The notes beneath the pieces were generated by a model. The model was not told the DNA's origin. It was given only the letters and a program-made list of their open reading frames with translations, and ran no database searches. A stretch of 64,000 bases of DNA from JAKVBK01 sp022447275 (GTDB lineage: Bacteria; Pseudomonadota; Alphaproteobacteria; Rhodobacterales; Rhodobacteraceae). Below, piece by piece: positions 24,969 through 34,168 of this stretch (position 1 is the first letter of the stretch; each line of letters starts with the position of its first letter). The position numbers were made by a program, and so were the translations under genes. The stretch spans positions 3,038,001 through 3,102,000 of the forward strand of contig CP138932.1 in NCBI GenBank assembly GCA_047125605.1. The letters run 5' to 3'.

Positions 24969-25103
24969 ACTCTACTTATGGCCCTCGGCGCGGCTACGGC
25001 AAGGCACTGTGGCTGACAAATCGGCGATCAGGGCCGCAACCGCCTTGATCCCGGACGTTTGCGCGATAATTTCCCCCCTACGACCAAGGAGAAAGGCAGA
25101 ACC

Positions 25104-25556
25104 ATGCGTTCAACCCAATTTATTCTCGCCGCCGTATTGCTCGGCACATCCCCCGCATTTGCTGATGGACACGCTGCCTCGGGCGACGCTGCCGCTGGTG
25201 AAGAAGCATTTGGCCAGTGCGTTAGCTGCCATGTTGTGAAGGATGGCAACGGCGAGACACTGGCAGGCCGCAATGCGAAGACCGGCCCCAACCTCTATGG
25301 CCTGGCTGGCAAAACGGCCGGTAGTGAGGATTTCCGCTATGGCAAAGACATCGTCAAAGCGGGCGAGGGCGATGGCGATTTCGAGCCGCTGATCTGGACC
25401 GAAGAGAATTTCGTTGCCTATGTGCAGGACCCGACCGGCTTCCTGCGTGAATACACCGGCAGCAAGCGGGCCCGGGGCAAGATGAGCTACCGCGTGCGCA
25501 ATGCCGATGATGCGGTCAATCTTTATGCGTATCTGGCACAATTCGGCGCTGAATAA
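25104..25556 (+). CDS. cycA: cytochrome c2
   Basis: 150 residues. ATG 25104 follows a good AAGGAGAAAGG ribosome site; the 20-residue Sec signal ends at AFA. The class I cytochrome c domain binds haem through Cys39-x-x-Cys42-His43 (QCVSCH), and the late RGKMSYRV segment supplies the axial methionine. Insertions and length (about 130 mature residues) match the large cytochrome c2 of Rhodobacter. Cytochrome c2 re-reduces the photo-oxidised reaction centre and links to the bc1 complex and oxidases. Monocistronic with its own terminator. Confidence 0.92.
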   Translation: MRSTQFILAAVLLGTSPAFADGHAASGDAAAGEEAFGQCVSCHVVKDGNGETLAGRNAKTGPNLYGLAGKTAGSEDFRYGKDIVKAGEGDGDFEPLIWTEENFVAYVQDPTGFLREYTGSKRARGKMSYRVRNADDAVNLYAYLAQFGAE

Positions 25557-25597
25557 GCCCAGGCTTTGTCAGAGCAGCCTCTGAATACAGATCGACT

Positions 25598-25634
25598 GAA
25601 GGGGTGGCCTGGTTTCGGGCCAGCCCTTTTATTT
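25598..25634 (+). terminator. intrinsic terminator of cycA
   Basis: Stem AAGGGGTGGCC (25599-25609) pairs with GGCCAGCCCTT (25618-25628) with one mismatch, followed by TTATTTT. 42 bases after the cycA stop. Confidence 0.75.
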
Positions 25635-26087
25635 TGCCCAACCAAGGCCACTTGAGGGTGTGATGCGCCTCAGGCAAAGCATTGGCCTGCAGACCGCCGA
25701 TTATCTGCAATCTGAATTGCCCTCCCCAAAGGCTGGTGCGTCGGCGCCCAAGGCTGAAGGCAAAACGCCCCCCGGTTGAACGCCAATCGATTTGCGCCCT
25801 GCCCAACCGGCGTGTGTTGATCGCGTGCGTGCGTGCGTTGGGGCATTTGAACGCCCTTCTCGCGCGTAGAATACTTTTGTCAAAACATATGCTTTGAGAT
25901 TGTGCGCCTGCGGTTTGGGCTTCGGTGCAAACTGGATTGATCGTCTCATGCCCCAAATGCGAATTATCGAAAATGCACCCTAGACGTGCAGCGCATGCCG
26001 CCACTGCGGCAATAATGCGCGTGACATTTCCAGTGAATGCACTGGGCGTGGCTGTAGGGAGATTGATCTACTGAGGGGTGCTAGGAA
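25635..26087. other. gene-free stretch between cycA and the interrupted CTERM-type gene
   Basis: About 450 bases with no open frame having a ribosome site or recognisable protein on either strand. A short GCGTGCGTGCGT run occurs near 25825. The last bases supply the AGGAA ribosome site for the next gene. Nothing else was seen. Confidence 0.6.
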
Positions 26088-26744
26088 ATGAAACGCATTT
26101 TGGGATTATTGGCCGCTCTGGCAACATTGGGGTTTGGCACAACCGGAAACGCGGCCACTGCGACTCTCTTCAGCGAGGGCACCAGCGTTGGCAACCTCAC
26201 GTTCACGGGCGCAAGCAGCATAAATGTGAACGGTGCGTTCTACAGAGTGCGGTTCGAAAAAGGCACCTGTGACGAGGTTTTCGACGGGTGCGATGCAGCA
26301 AAGTTTGCGTTCATCACCTCTGCGGACGCGAAGGCGGCAACGCGGGCTCTAAATGATTTGTTCATGGCAGATGCACTTCAGAGACGAGCTCAAAACGAAT
26401 TCGATATTGGTATATTCGATCAAGATAACTCGATCTCAAGCAACGATTGTATTGACGACGATCTCTGCACTCTGGTGACCCCCTATCGCACACAATTTGA
26501 CGGAGCTTTAGTTTAAGCGATTAGCAACGACCTCGCTCGAACTTTCGGGATTGGTAGCTTCCCGATTTCCGAAATCACGGATCCTACAAATATCGGGTTC
26601 GCGACCTACACCTTTGATCCCTAAAATATGTACATGGTCTGGACGGCAACTGTGCCGGTTCCTGCCAGCCTCCCCCTTTTGATCACCGCTGTTGCCGGCT
26701 TTGGTGGGCTGGGCATGCGGAGAAAGCGGCAGGCGCAGGCGTAA
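26088..26744 (+). pseudogene. VPxPA-CTERM-type exported protein, interrupted by two in-frame TAA codons
   Basis: The frame opens at ATG 26088 with a signal peptide (MKRILGLLAALATLGFGTTGNAAT) and runs to TAA at 26514-26516 (142 residues). The same frame continues as protein-like sequence, meets a second TAA at 26622-26624, and ends at 26742 with VPVPASLPLL, a hydrophobic stretch GLGMRRKRQ and a basic tail. That tail is the VPxPA-CTERM sorting signal common in Rhodobacterales. The full frame would encode about 216 residues. Either a recently inactivated gene or one with recoded TAA; the former is far more likely. The N-terminal domain is not recognised. Confidence 0.8.
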
Positions 26745-26795
26745 GACCACCTGATCATCGCGGAACCAAACTGTGCACGGTTTGACAGCGTGCCG

Positions 26796-26828
26796 AAGGG
26801 GCGTAGGGGTATACCGGCGCCCCTTTTT
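26796..26828 (+). terminator. intrinsic terminator after the CTERM-type gene
   Basis: AAGGGGCG (26796-26803) pairs with CGCCCCTT (26818-26825), followed by TTTG. It lies 50 bases after the final in-frame stop at 26744, which supports that stop as the original gene end. Confidence 0.65.
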
Positions 26829-26997
26829 GCGCGCAAGCGCAGGGGTGTTGTCAAACCGGCGCTCACAGCGCCTGACCAAGGCCCCGAAAAGTGAAAGCTC
26901 GCTCTGGCGCGGTATCTTTATGCCCAAACCGTGCCGTTGATCTGTCTTAACCTGCCGCGCGCTGCTCAGATCATGGCGGGGGCTGATTTCGAAGGGA

Positions 26998-27879
26998 TCA
27001 GGGGCGCAGTTGCACGGGGGCCGAGGCTTCGGGCAGATGTTGGACGAACGCGGTGATGCGGGCGGCAACTTCCTCGGGCGCCTCTTCATGGGCAAGATGG
27101 CCAAGGCCAGTCAGCGTTTCATGGGTGCCATGGGCCATACGGGCGGCCATCCGCTCTGACGTGGCGGGGGCCACGGTCCGGTCGGCACTGCCTGCCAGCA
27201 GGTGCACAGGGGCGGTGATCTGATCCAACCTGCCGCGCAAGCCCCGCAGCGACCATTGGCTCATCATGGCCAGGGTGCCTTCGATGTGATCGGCATTCGA
27301 CAGGCAACGGGCATAGAGCGCCACCCCTTCTGCATCCAGCGTCGAGCCGGTGCCCTTGAGCAGGCCGTTGACGTCAGACGTGCGCAACATCCGTGAGATC
27401 GCTGACGAGGTGAGCGGATTGATCGCAAGAAACCGTGCCATCATCGGGAACAGCCATCCCGCAACGCCCGAGAAATCCTCTAGCGCGGTGTTGATCCCAA
27501 AAACCGGTGTGCTGCGCGTGATCGACATCTGCAGCGCCAGTGCTCCGCCCGCGGAATGGCCGATCAAGGCAGTGGGGGTGCAGTCAAGGTGATCCAGCAG
27601 CCGCCAAGTGTCCTCGGCCATAAGCGGCAGGGAAGACCGCTGCATTGCCCCGCGCCGGGTGAAGCCGTGCCCGGGCAAGTCCATGGCCGTGACGCGGAAC
27701 TGCTCTGCCAGACAGGGCATCAGCCCTCGCCAGGAATGGGTGGCCCCGCCGGCGCCATGCAACAGCACAAGATCGGGGCCATGACCCATCTGCTGCACGT
27801 GCCAAAGATGCGGGCGCACGCGCTCGAATGTGGATCGCTGCGCATGGGGCCATCCCGCGCTGTCCCGACGCCAGTCCAC
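26998..27879 (-). CDS. bchO: BchO, alpha/beta-hydrolase of the magnesium chelatase operon
   Basis: 293 residues with the alpha/beta-hydrolase fold: LLHGAGGATHSW (oxyanion region), the nucleophile elbow GHSAGGALAL with serine near residue 107, and LAGSADRTVAP / GLGHLAHEE near the end carrying the acid and histidine. BchO is encoded with bchI and bchD in purple bacteria; its substrate is unknown, and a role in Mg-protoporphyrin handling has been proposed. It starts nine bases after bchD and is the last gene of crtA-bchI-bchD-bchO. Confidence 0.93.
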   Translation of the reverse strand: MDWRRDSAGWPHAQRSTFERVRPHLWHVQQMGHGPDLVLLHGAGGATHSWRGLMPCLAEQFRVTAMDLPGHGFTRRGAMQRSSLPLMAEDTWRLLDHLDCTPTALIGHSAGGALALQMSITRSTPVFGINTALEDFSGVAGWLFPMMARFLAINPLTSSAISRMLRTSDVNGLLKGTGSTLDAEGVALYARCLSNADHIEGTLAMMSQWSLRGLRGRLDQITAPVHLLAGSADRTVAPATSERMAARMAHGTHETLTGLGHLAHEEAPEEVAARITAFVQHLPEASAPVQLRP

Positions 27880-27888
27880 GGGCCTGTC

Positions 27889-29577
27889 TCAGGCGTCAAG
27901 CGCTGCCGACACCGCGGTCGACAGACGCTTGCTGTCTGCTCTGGGCAACGGAATGTAGGGGGCGTCGAGCACTTCTGCTAGCGCCCGCAAGGGGCGTTGC
28001 GGGCGGGGGGACATGTCGATGACAAGCCCTGGCATATTGTTGCCGCGCAGCAGGCGCGCCATGCGGGTGGCATCGGCGCCTGCGGCCTGCCTGTCGGCTT
28101 GCCCATCAAGTGCGATATTGGCGCGCCCATCCGTGAGCAGGGCAACTGTCGGCGTCATGCCCTTACTGCGCGCGCCCAGCCCAACCTCCAGCGCGGCCTG
28201 CATGCCCGCGGCCAGCGGGGTGCCGCCCCCGCCGGGCAGGGCTGCGAGGCGGCGCTTGGTCTGCACAAGGCTGCGGGTGGGGGGCAGCAGCACATCCGCG
28301 CCCTCTCCGCGAAACGCGACGAGGGCGACGTGATCGCGCCGTGCATAGGCTTCGCCCAAGAGCAATTCGACCGCGCCCTTGGCCTCTGCCAGCCGTGTCA
28401 TCGCGGCAGAGCCAGAGGCATCCACGACGAAGATCAGCAAGCGATCCGACATCTCCTTGTAGCGCTTGATCCGGAAATCGGAGGCGCGCACATGAAGGGA
28501 TTGCGCGGTCTTGGCGTGTGTGCGCCGCAGGGGTTGCCAGGGGGCGGCGGCGCGCAGGGTGCCGATCAGATCGAGGCGGTTCGTGCCGTCCAGACGGCCC
28601 TGCCGTGCCGGCATCGGGCGCCCGCGCCGATTGCCTTTGCGCTGCTGCCCTGCCCCCGAACCACCGGCGCGCACCATGCCCGAGCTGCCCACGGCCAGAC
28701 GGGCCAGCAGATCTGCCGGGAGAACAGCGGCGGCGGCCTCCAGCAGAAGATCCTGGGGGATCATCATGTCTTGCTCCTGCTCTTGAGCGGGGGCATCGGG
28801 CTGCTCGGCGTTTTCGGGCTCTTCTGGAGCCGGTGGCGGGGGAGGCTCTTCCTCCGCCTCTGGCGTGTCGTCTTCCATCTGGGGCAGGCGCTTGGCCCGC
28901 GGCGCCAGCACAAGGGCTGCGGCCACCGTCAGGTCTGCGGCCTCCAGTTCTGCGCGATCTTCGAGGGCGGCATGGGCCCGGGCGGCCCGCAGGGCCAGCA
29001 GAAGGGCGCGGGGGCTTTCAACACCAAGGCTTTCGGCCAACAGGGCAAGATCGGATATCGCGCCCGCGGGCACATGCACCGCATCGGTGCGACGCGCCCC
29101 GGTCGGGGGCGGATCTGCGGGGCCGATATCGCGCAGGGACAAGTCCTCAAGATCGACGCTGAAGGCCAGCCTGTCCGCCAGCGCCGGCGGCAGGCCTTCT
29201 TCCGGCTCGACACCCTCGTCGAGGGCGATCACGCAGTGGCTTTGTCGATCGAGCGCCGCGCCCAGTCGGGCTGCAAGGTCGCTGCGGCAGCGCTCCGCCA
29301 TGGGCAGGACAAGGGTGCAGGGCGTTTCGAGTAGGCCAGCGGCGCGCACTGTACGCCCCTCTGCCAGGGTGGCAGACAGGTCAACCCCGCCAAAAAGCTG
29401 TTCATCGGTAATGGCGGGATGGATGCGCCGTATGGGCTCGGGCAGGGCATTGATATCCGCTTCAAGTGCTGCGCGCACGGGCCCGGTGCGGGCCCGCAGA
29501 TGCGCGCCGCCCAGCCCGCTGGGATCAACGGCCAGCAGGCGCAGGGCCAGCCGGGCACGTTGAAGCGGGCCGCTCAC
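27889..29577 (-). CDS. bchD: magnesium chelatase subunit D
   Basis: 562 residues from a GTG start that overlaps the bchI stop (GTGA). The N-terminal half is a degenerate AAA+ module, followed by an acidic, proline-rich linker (EAEEEPPPPPAPEEPENAEQ, near residues 240-260) and a C-terminal von Willebrand A domain with the MIDAS motif VVDASGSA and LTDGRAN. BchD organises BchI rings and couples ATP hydrolysis to Mg insertion by BchH. Length and domain order are standard. Confidence 0.95.
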   Translation of the reverse strand: MSGPLQRARLALRLLAVDPSGLGGAHLRARTGPVRAALEADINALPEPIRRIHPAITDEQLFGGVDLSATLAEGRTVRAAGLLETPCTLVLPMAERCRSDLAARLGAALDRQSHCVIALDEGVEPEEGLPPALADRLAFSVDLEDLSLRDIGPADPPPTGARRTDAVHVPAGAISDLALLAESLGVESPRALLLALRAARAHAALEDRAELEAADLTVAAALVLAPRAKRLPQMEDDTPEAEEEPPPPPAPEEPENAEQPDAPAQEQEQDMMIPQDLLLEAAAAVLPADLLARLAVGSSGMVRAGGSGAGQQRKGNRRGRPMPARQGRLDGTNRLDLIGTLRAAAPWQPLRRTHAKTAQSLHVRASDFRIKRYKEMSDRLLIFVVDASGSAAMTRLAEAKGAVELLLGEAYARRDHVALVAFRGEGADVLLPPTRSLVQTKRRLAALPGGGGTPLAAGMQAALEVGLGARSKGMTPTVALLTDGRANIALDGQADRQAAGADATRMARLLRGNNMPGLVIDMSPRPQRPLRALAEVLDAPYIPLPRADSKRLSTAVSAALDA

Positions 29578-30584
29578 CCCAGAACCTCGGCCACGACACG
29601 GCCGACGCGGGCCCCTGTGCCGGCCTCGTCCAGCGGATCGCGCCGCAGGCGGTGGCGCAGGGCGGATGGGGCGACGGCCTTCACGTGCTGAATCTCGACG
29701 GTCTCGAAGCCTTCGAATGCCGCGAGTGCACGGGCCGCGCGCAGCAAGGTGAGTTCTCCGCGCAGGCCATCGGACCCAAGCGCGATGCAGAGCTCAGCGC
29801 AGGCGCGCAAGGTGGCATCCGGGGTTTCCCGGGTCTTGAGTGCGCTGCGGGCGGCGACGATCTGATCGCGCAGAATGGCATCGGCCTCGGCCCAGGCATC
29901 CATGAATCTGGTGTGGTCTGTCTCATAGGCATCGCGCCGCCGGATGACTTCGATCCGGGTCTCCACGTCGCGCGGGCTGGCAACCTCAACCGAAAGGCCA
30001 AACCGATCCAGCAGCTGGGGACGCAACTCGCCTTCTTCGGGGTTGCCAGAGCCGACAAGCACGAAGCGGGCCGGGTGCCGGATTGAAAGCCCTTCACGCT
30101 CCACGACATTTTCGCCCGATTGCGCCACATCCAGCAGCAGATCGACCACGTGATCCTCCAGCAGGTTGACCTCGTCGATATAGAGGTAGCCGCGATTGGC
30201 ACGCGCCAGCAGGCCCGGCTCGAACGCCTTCTCCCCATGGGACAGCGCGCGTTCGATATCGAGCGCGCCAACGACGCGATCCTCGGTCACCCCAAGGGGC
30301 AGGTCGACAACGGGGGTGGGCTTCTCAATCAGGCTTTCTTCGGTGATGGTGGCCCATTCGGGACAGGCCTCGCGGGTTTCGGCATTGACCGGGCAGCCCG
30401 CCACGGCGGTGATTTGGGGCAGCAAGCCCGACAGAGCCCGCACGGCGGTGGACTTGCCCGTGCCGCGATCGCCGAACACGAGCACGCCGCCGATCGTGGG
30501 ATCGATCGCGGTCAGGATCATGGCCTGTTTCATCTCGTCCTGGCCGACGATGGCCGAGAAGGGGAAGGGCTGTCTGCTGCTCAT
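29574..30584 (-). CDS. bchI: magnesium chelatase subunit I (AAA+ ATPase)
   Basis: 336 residues. Walker A is GDRGTGKS at residues 38-45; YLYIDEVNLLEDHVVDLLLD holds Walker B, and VGSGNPEEGELRPQLLDRFGLSVE carries sensor I and the arginine finger region. It powers Mg2+ insertion into protoporphyrin IX with BchD and BchH. The ATG overlaps the crtA stop, and the stop overlaps bchD's GTG, so the three are translationally coupled. Confidence 0.97.
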   Translation of the reverse strand: MSSRQPFPFSAIVGQDEMKQAMILTAIDPTIGGVLVFGDRGTGKSTAVRALSGLLPQITAVAGCPVNAETREACPEWATITEESLIEKPTPVVDLPLGVTEDRVVGALDIERALSHGEKAFEPGLLARANRGYLYIDEVNLLEDHVVDLLLDVAQSGENVVEREGLSIRHPARFVLVGSGNPEEGELRPQLLDRFGLSVEVASPRDVETRIEVIRRRDAYETDHTRFMDAWAEADAILRDQIVAARSALKTRETPDATLRACAELCIALGSDGLRGELTLLRAARALAAFEGFETVEIQHVKAVAPSALRHRLRRDPLDEAGTGARVGRVVAEVLG

Positions 30585-31291
30585 GCGGCATACTCCAATT
30601 GAGCCAGGGGGCTTGCGCCGTCCCAGCGGCCCGTGTCCCCGAGAATCCGGAAACGGGCGTACAGTTCTTCGCGAAACCAGGCACCATTGCGCACGGCGCG
30701 GATGGCTTCGGCATGGGGGCCGCCGGGGCGCCGGGCAAATTCACTCATGGAATGCGTGTCCGGCCAAACCGAAAATGTGACCTGCTGCATCCAGGGCACT
30801 TCGCCGATCCCGATCTTGAATGCGACGTTCGGATCAGCGCCGATCACGTCTGAAATCGCGGGCACCCGACCCCAGAACCGGTGGGCGATCCGGGGCTTTA
30901 CCGTGGCCCGCGTGAGGGCCGCAACCGGGCCGGGGCTGGGCTCGGCTGTCTTTTCAAACGGGGTTTTCCCCGACCAGTCTCCGCGCACGGATGTGGGCGT
31001 CAGAAAGATACTCCAGGTTTCATCTGCGGTCTCGCGCCAGCGCTTAAAAGTAGGCGCACTTTCAACCTGTTGGCGGGCAGTTTCTTCATCGGGCCACGTG
31101 GCAAGAATGGCCCAGACGGCGGTGTTGGGAAGCGGTGTAAATCCCTCACCCACGCCTGATCCGCAGAGCTTCCAGAAGCCGATGCCGGGGGTGCGGGGCA
31201 AGGTCAGGCGCGCGGCCCCCATCTGGCCCAGCACCCAAAGCCGCGCTGTCAGCGCGTCAAAGCGGTGGAAGCTGAGGCTGACAGCCTGCAT
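30581..31291 (-). CDS. crtA: spheroidene monooxygenase
   Basis: 236 residues from ATG 31291 (MQAVSLSFHRFD); a further-upstream TTG-initiated extension was not used. Family signatures include FWKLCGSGVGEGFTPLPN, WAILATWPDEETAR and the late GPHAEAIRAVRNGAWFREELYARF, all typical of CrtA. The enzyme introduces the C2 keto group of spheroidenone using O2, a carotenoid typical of aerobically grown Rhodobacterales. It heads the operon crtA-bchIDO and is divergent from crtI across a PpsR site. Confidence 0.93.
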   Translation of the reverse strand: MQAVSLSFHRFDALTARLWVLGQMGAARLTLPRTPGIGFWKLCGSGVGEGFTPLPNTAVWAILATWPDEETARQQVESAPTFKRWRETADETWSIFLTPTSVRGDWSGKTPFEKTAEPSPGPVAALTRATVKPRIAHRFWGRVPAISDVIGADPNVAFKIGIGEVPWMQQVTFSVWPDTHSMSEFARRPGGPHAEAIRAVRNGAWFREELYARFRILGDTGRWDGASPLAQLEYAA

Positions 31292-31406
31292 CCTGGCAAA
31301 CCCTTGTCTTAGACCCGTGGCCAAAGCCTGTCAGGCGCGGCGAACAGTGACGCGCCCAACGACTCTGATTTCACTCCTGTATGTAATGAAAGACTTTCAA
31401 TGATAG

Positions 31407-31435
31407 TTGTCAACCAAAGTTGACAGTCCTATGGT
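31407..31435 (+). promoter_or_regulatory. putative crtI promoter, leaderless layout
   Basis: TTGTCA (31407-31412), 17-base spacer, TATGGT (31430-31435). A start about seven bases beyond falls at 31442-31443, the ATG of crtI. No Shine-Dalgarno precedes that ATG. Confidence 0.4.
31408..31425. promoter_or_regulatory. PpsR site between crtA and crtI
   Basis: TGT-caaccaaagttg-ACA fits TGT-N12-ACA with extended symmetry (TGTCAAC/GTTGACA). A PpsR/CrtJ site in the crtA-crtI interval is known in Rhodobacter. It covers the crtI -35 region and is about 117 bases from the crtA start. Confidence 0.8.
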
Positions 31436-31442
31436 AATTCCC

Positions 31443-33005
31443 ATGACAGATGCGACTCCCCTCCGCGGCGCCTCTCGCGCCCCTTCAAAAGCGATTGTGA
31501 TCGGCGCCGGGCTTGGCGGTTTGGCGGCAGCCATGCGGCTGGGCGCCAAAGGCTATAAGGTGACCGTGCTGGATCGGCTGGATACACCCGGTGGCCGGGG
31601 ATCGGCCCTGTGGCAGAACGGGCATCGCTTTGATCTGGGCCCGACGATCGTAACCGTGCCGCAGGTCTTCAAGGATCTGTGGGCCGCCTGCGGCCGCGAC
31701 TTTGAGAAGGATGTCGATCTGCGGCCGATGGATCCGTTCTACGAGATCTGCTGGCCCGATGGCTCTACCTTCGAGATGTCAGGCGACGAAGACCGCGTCC
31801 GTGCTGAGATCACCCGCCTGAACCCGGCAGACCTGAAAGGCTATGCCAAGTTCCTCAAGGATGCGGAAACGCGCTACTGGTTCGGTTTTGAAAATCTGGG
31901 CCGGCGTCCGATGAATGAACTGTGGGAACTGATCAAGGTGCTTCCCACCTTTGCCTGGTTGCGGGCGGACCGTTCGGTGGCGGCCCACGCGGCAAAGCGC
32001 TTCAAGGATCCGCGTCTGCAGATGGCCTTCAGCTTCCATCCTCTGTTTATTGGAGGCGATCCCTTCAAGGTCACCTCGATGTATGCGCTTGTCAGCCATC
32101 TCGAGAAGGCATTCGGAGTGCACTACGCCATGGGCGGGGTCGAAGCGATCGCTAAGGCCATGGTCAACGTCATCCACCAGCAGGGCGGCGAGGTGCTTCA
32201 GGGGGTTGAGGTCGATGAGATCCTCCTGCAGGCGAACCGCGCGACGGGCGTGCGCATGGTCGACGGCAAGATGCTTCCGGCGGAGATCGTCGTCTCGAAT
32301 GCGGATGCGGGCCACACCTATGACAGGTTGTTGCGCAAGCAGCCGCGCAAGCGCTGGTCCAGCCGCAGGCTGCAGCGCACGCGCTGGTCCATGAGCTTGT
32401 TCGTCTGGTATTTCGGCACCAAGGGCACCCGCGACATGTGGGGCGATGTGGGCCATCACACGATCATCAATGGGCCACGCTACGAGGGGCTGGTCCATGA
32501 TATCTTCATGAAGGGCAAGCTGGCGGAGGATTTCAGCCTCTATCTGCACCGCCCATCCGTGACCGATCCCTCCTGCGCACCCAGCGGGGACGACACCTTC
32601 TACGCGCTTTCGCCGGTGCCCCATCTGGGCCATGACAATGGTGTCGACTGGGACAGCGAGGCCGAACCCTACCGGCAGCGCGTGCTGGCCGCGTTGGAAC
32701 AGCACATGCCCGGCGTGTCGGACAGGATCTCTGCCTCCGAAGTATTTACGCCGAACACCTTCCGCGATCGCTATCTCTCGCCCTTTGGGGCGGGTTTCTC
32801 GATCGAGCCGCGTATCCTGCAATCGGCCTGGTTCCGTCCGCACAATGTCTCGGAAGAGGCACAGGGGCTGTATCTCGTCGGGGCCGGCACGCATCCAGGC
32901 GCTGGTCTGCCCGGGGTCATCTCATCGGCTGAGGTGCTGGGCAAGCTGGTGCCGAACCCGGCCGTTGCCTTGGTGCCGGCCACCGAAAGGATGGCAGCAG
33001 AATGA
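31443..33005 (+). CDS. crtI: phytoene desaturase (neurosporene-forming type)
   Basis: 520 residues from ATG 31443 (MTDATPL). An ATG 12 bases earlier and a TTG at 31407 are open but lie inside the PpsR/promoter element and add non-conserved residues. FAD-binding AIVIGAGLGGLAAAMRLGA is near the N-terminus and GLYLVGAGTHPGAGLPGVISSAE, the carotenoid-oxidoreductase signature, near the C-terminus. In phototrophs making spheroidene the enzyme does three desaturations to neurosporene; the presence of crtA supports that pathway. Stop overlaps the crtB ATG. Confidence 0.94.
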   Translation: MTDATPLRGASRAPSKAIVIGAGLGGLAAAMRLGAKGYKVTVLDRLDTPGGRGSALWQNGHRFDLGPTIVTVPQVFKDLWAACGRDFEKDVDLRPMDPFYEICWPDGSTFEMSGDEDRVRAEITRLNPADLKGYAKFLKDAETRYWFGFENLGRRPMNELWELIKVLPTFAWLRADRSVAAHAAKRFKDPRLQMAFSFHPLFIGGDPFKVTSMYALVSHLEKAFGVHYAMGGVEAIAKAMVNVIHQQGGEVLQGVEVDEILLQANRATGVRMVDGKMLPAEIVVSNADAGHTYDRLLRKQPRKRWSSRRLQRTRWSMSLFVWYFGTKGTRDMWGDVGHHTIINGPRYEGLVHDIFMKGKLAEDFSLYLHRPSVTDPSCAPSGDDTFYALSPVPHLGHDNGVDWDSEAEPYRQRVLAALEQHMPGVSDRISASEVFTPNTFRDRYLSPFGAGFSIEPRILQSAWFRPHNVSEEAQGLYLVGAGTHPGAGLPGVISSAEVLGKLVPNPAVALVPATERMAAE

Positions 33006-34114
33006 ACGCACAGTCCAAACGCCCGATCGCAGAGCAAGACACGGTGGTTTTGCAAGTGCGCAACCGCGATAAGCGCGGCACCGCCCCGATTGACCCATCG
33101 GATATGGCGCATTGCCGCGAAGCGATCCGGACAGGCTCTCTGTCCTTCCATACGGCTTCGAAAGTGCTGCCTGCACGGGTCCGGGATCCTGCGCTTGCGC
33201 TGTATGCGTTCTGCCGTCTTGCCGATGATGCGGTTGACTTGCAGACCGAGAAAGCCGCCGCAGTGCTGTCCTTGCGGGAACGGTTGGAGCGGGTCTATTC
33301 CGGGCGCCCGATGAATGCCCCGGCCGACCGTGCCTTCGCCGTTGTGGTCGAGCATTACGACATGCCGCGTGCCCTGCCCGAGGCGCTGCTGGAAGGCCTC
33401 GCCTGGGATGCGATCGAGCGGCGCTATGCCAACCTCTCCGAGTTGCGCGCCTATTCCGCGCGGGTTGCGTCTGCCGTGGGCGCGATGATGGCGGTTTTGA
33501 TGGAAGTGCGGGATCCCAATGCGCTTGCCCGCGCCTGCGATCTGGGCGTGGCCATGCAGCTGACAAACATTGCGCGGGATGTGGGCGAAGATGCCCGCGC
33601 CGAACGCCTCTACCTTCCGACCGAATGGATGGAAGACGCCGGCATCGATCCGAAGGCCTTTTTCGCCGATCCCGTACCCAGCCGGGCGATCCGGCGCATG
33701 GTACGCAGCCTGCTCGCCGAGGCCCATCGGCTGTATCTGCGCTCGGAGGCGGGGATTTCGGCCCTGCCGCGCGATTGCCGCACAGGGATCTACGCTGCCC
33801 GCCTGATCTATGCCGGGATCGGCACCGAAATCACCCGTGCTGGCCATGACAGCGTGACGCAGCGTGCCCATACGGGCAAGTTGGCCAAGCTGGGCTGGTT
33901 GACACAGGCCGGTCTGCGCATGGGCGCCTCTACCTTCATGCCGCAAAGCCCGGTGCTCTATGCCGCGCCGCTGCCCGAGGTTGCCTTCCTCGTGGATGCT
34001 GCCGCCGAAGGGCCGGTTGGGGCCACGGGCCGTGCGGCCTCGGCGCTGGATCTGGTGGCCGCTCTCAAGCGCAAACAGCAAGAACAGCACGCGCGTCAGT
34101 TCGCCGCCGAGTAG
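33002..34114 (+). CDS. crtB: phytoene synthase
   Basis: 370 residues of the squalene/phytoene synthase family. The two Asp-rich motifs are seen: LADDAVDLQTEK (first) and ARDVGEDARAERLYLP (second), with the AMQLTNIARDVGEDA signature. It condenses two geranylgeranyl diphosphates to phytoene, the first carotenoid step. Coupled to crtI by a four-base overlap. The C-terminal part (after residue 300) is a family-typical extension. Confidence 0.95.
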   Translation: MNAQSKRPIAEQDTVVLQVRNRDKRGTAPIDPSDMAHCREAIRTGSLSFHTASKVLPARVRDPALALYAFCRLADDAVDLQTEKAAAVLSLRERLERVYSGRPMNAPADRAFAVVVEHYDMPRALPEALLEGLAWDAIERRYANLSELRAYSARVASAVGAMMAVLMEVRDPNALARACDLGVAMQLTNIARDVGEDARAERLYLPTEWMEDAGIDPKAFFADPVPSRAIRRMVRSLLAEAHRLYLRSEAGISALPRDCRTGIYAARLIYAGIGTEITRAGHDSVTQRAHTGKLAKLGWLTQAGLRMGASTFMPQSPVLYAAPLPEVAFLVDAAAEGPVGATGRAASALDLVAALKRKQQEQHARQFAAE

Positions 34115-34168
34115 GGGCGCCTGCGGCTGTTGGCTGGACGGGCGCGTCTGCTCGCCTAGCTTTTTAGC

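Noticed and set aside
25516..26004. Open frame on the minus strand downstream of cycA
   Set aside because: It overlaps the cycA end and its terminator, has no ribosome site or recognisable domain, and shows unusual composition.
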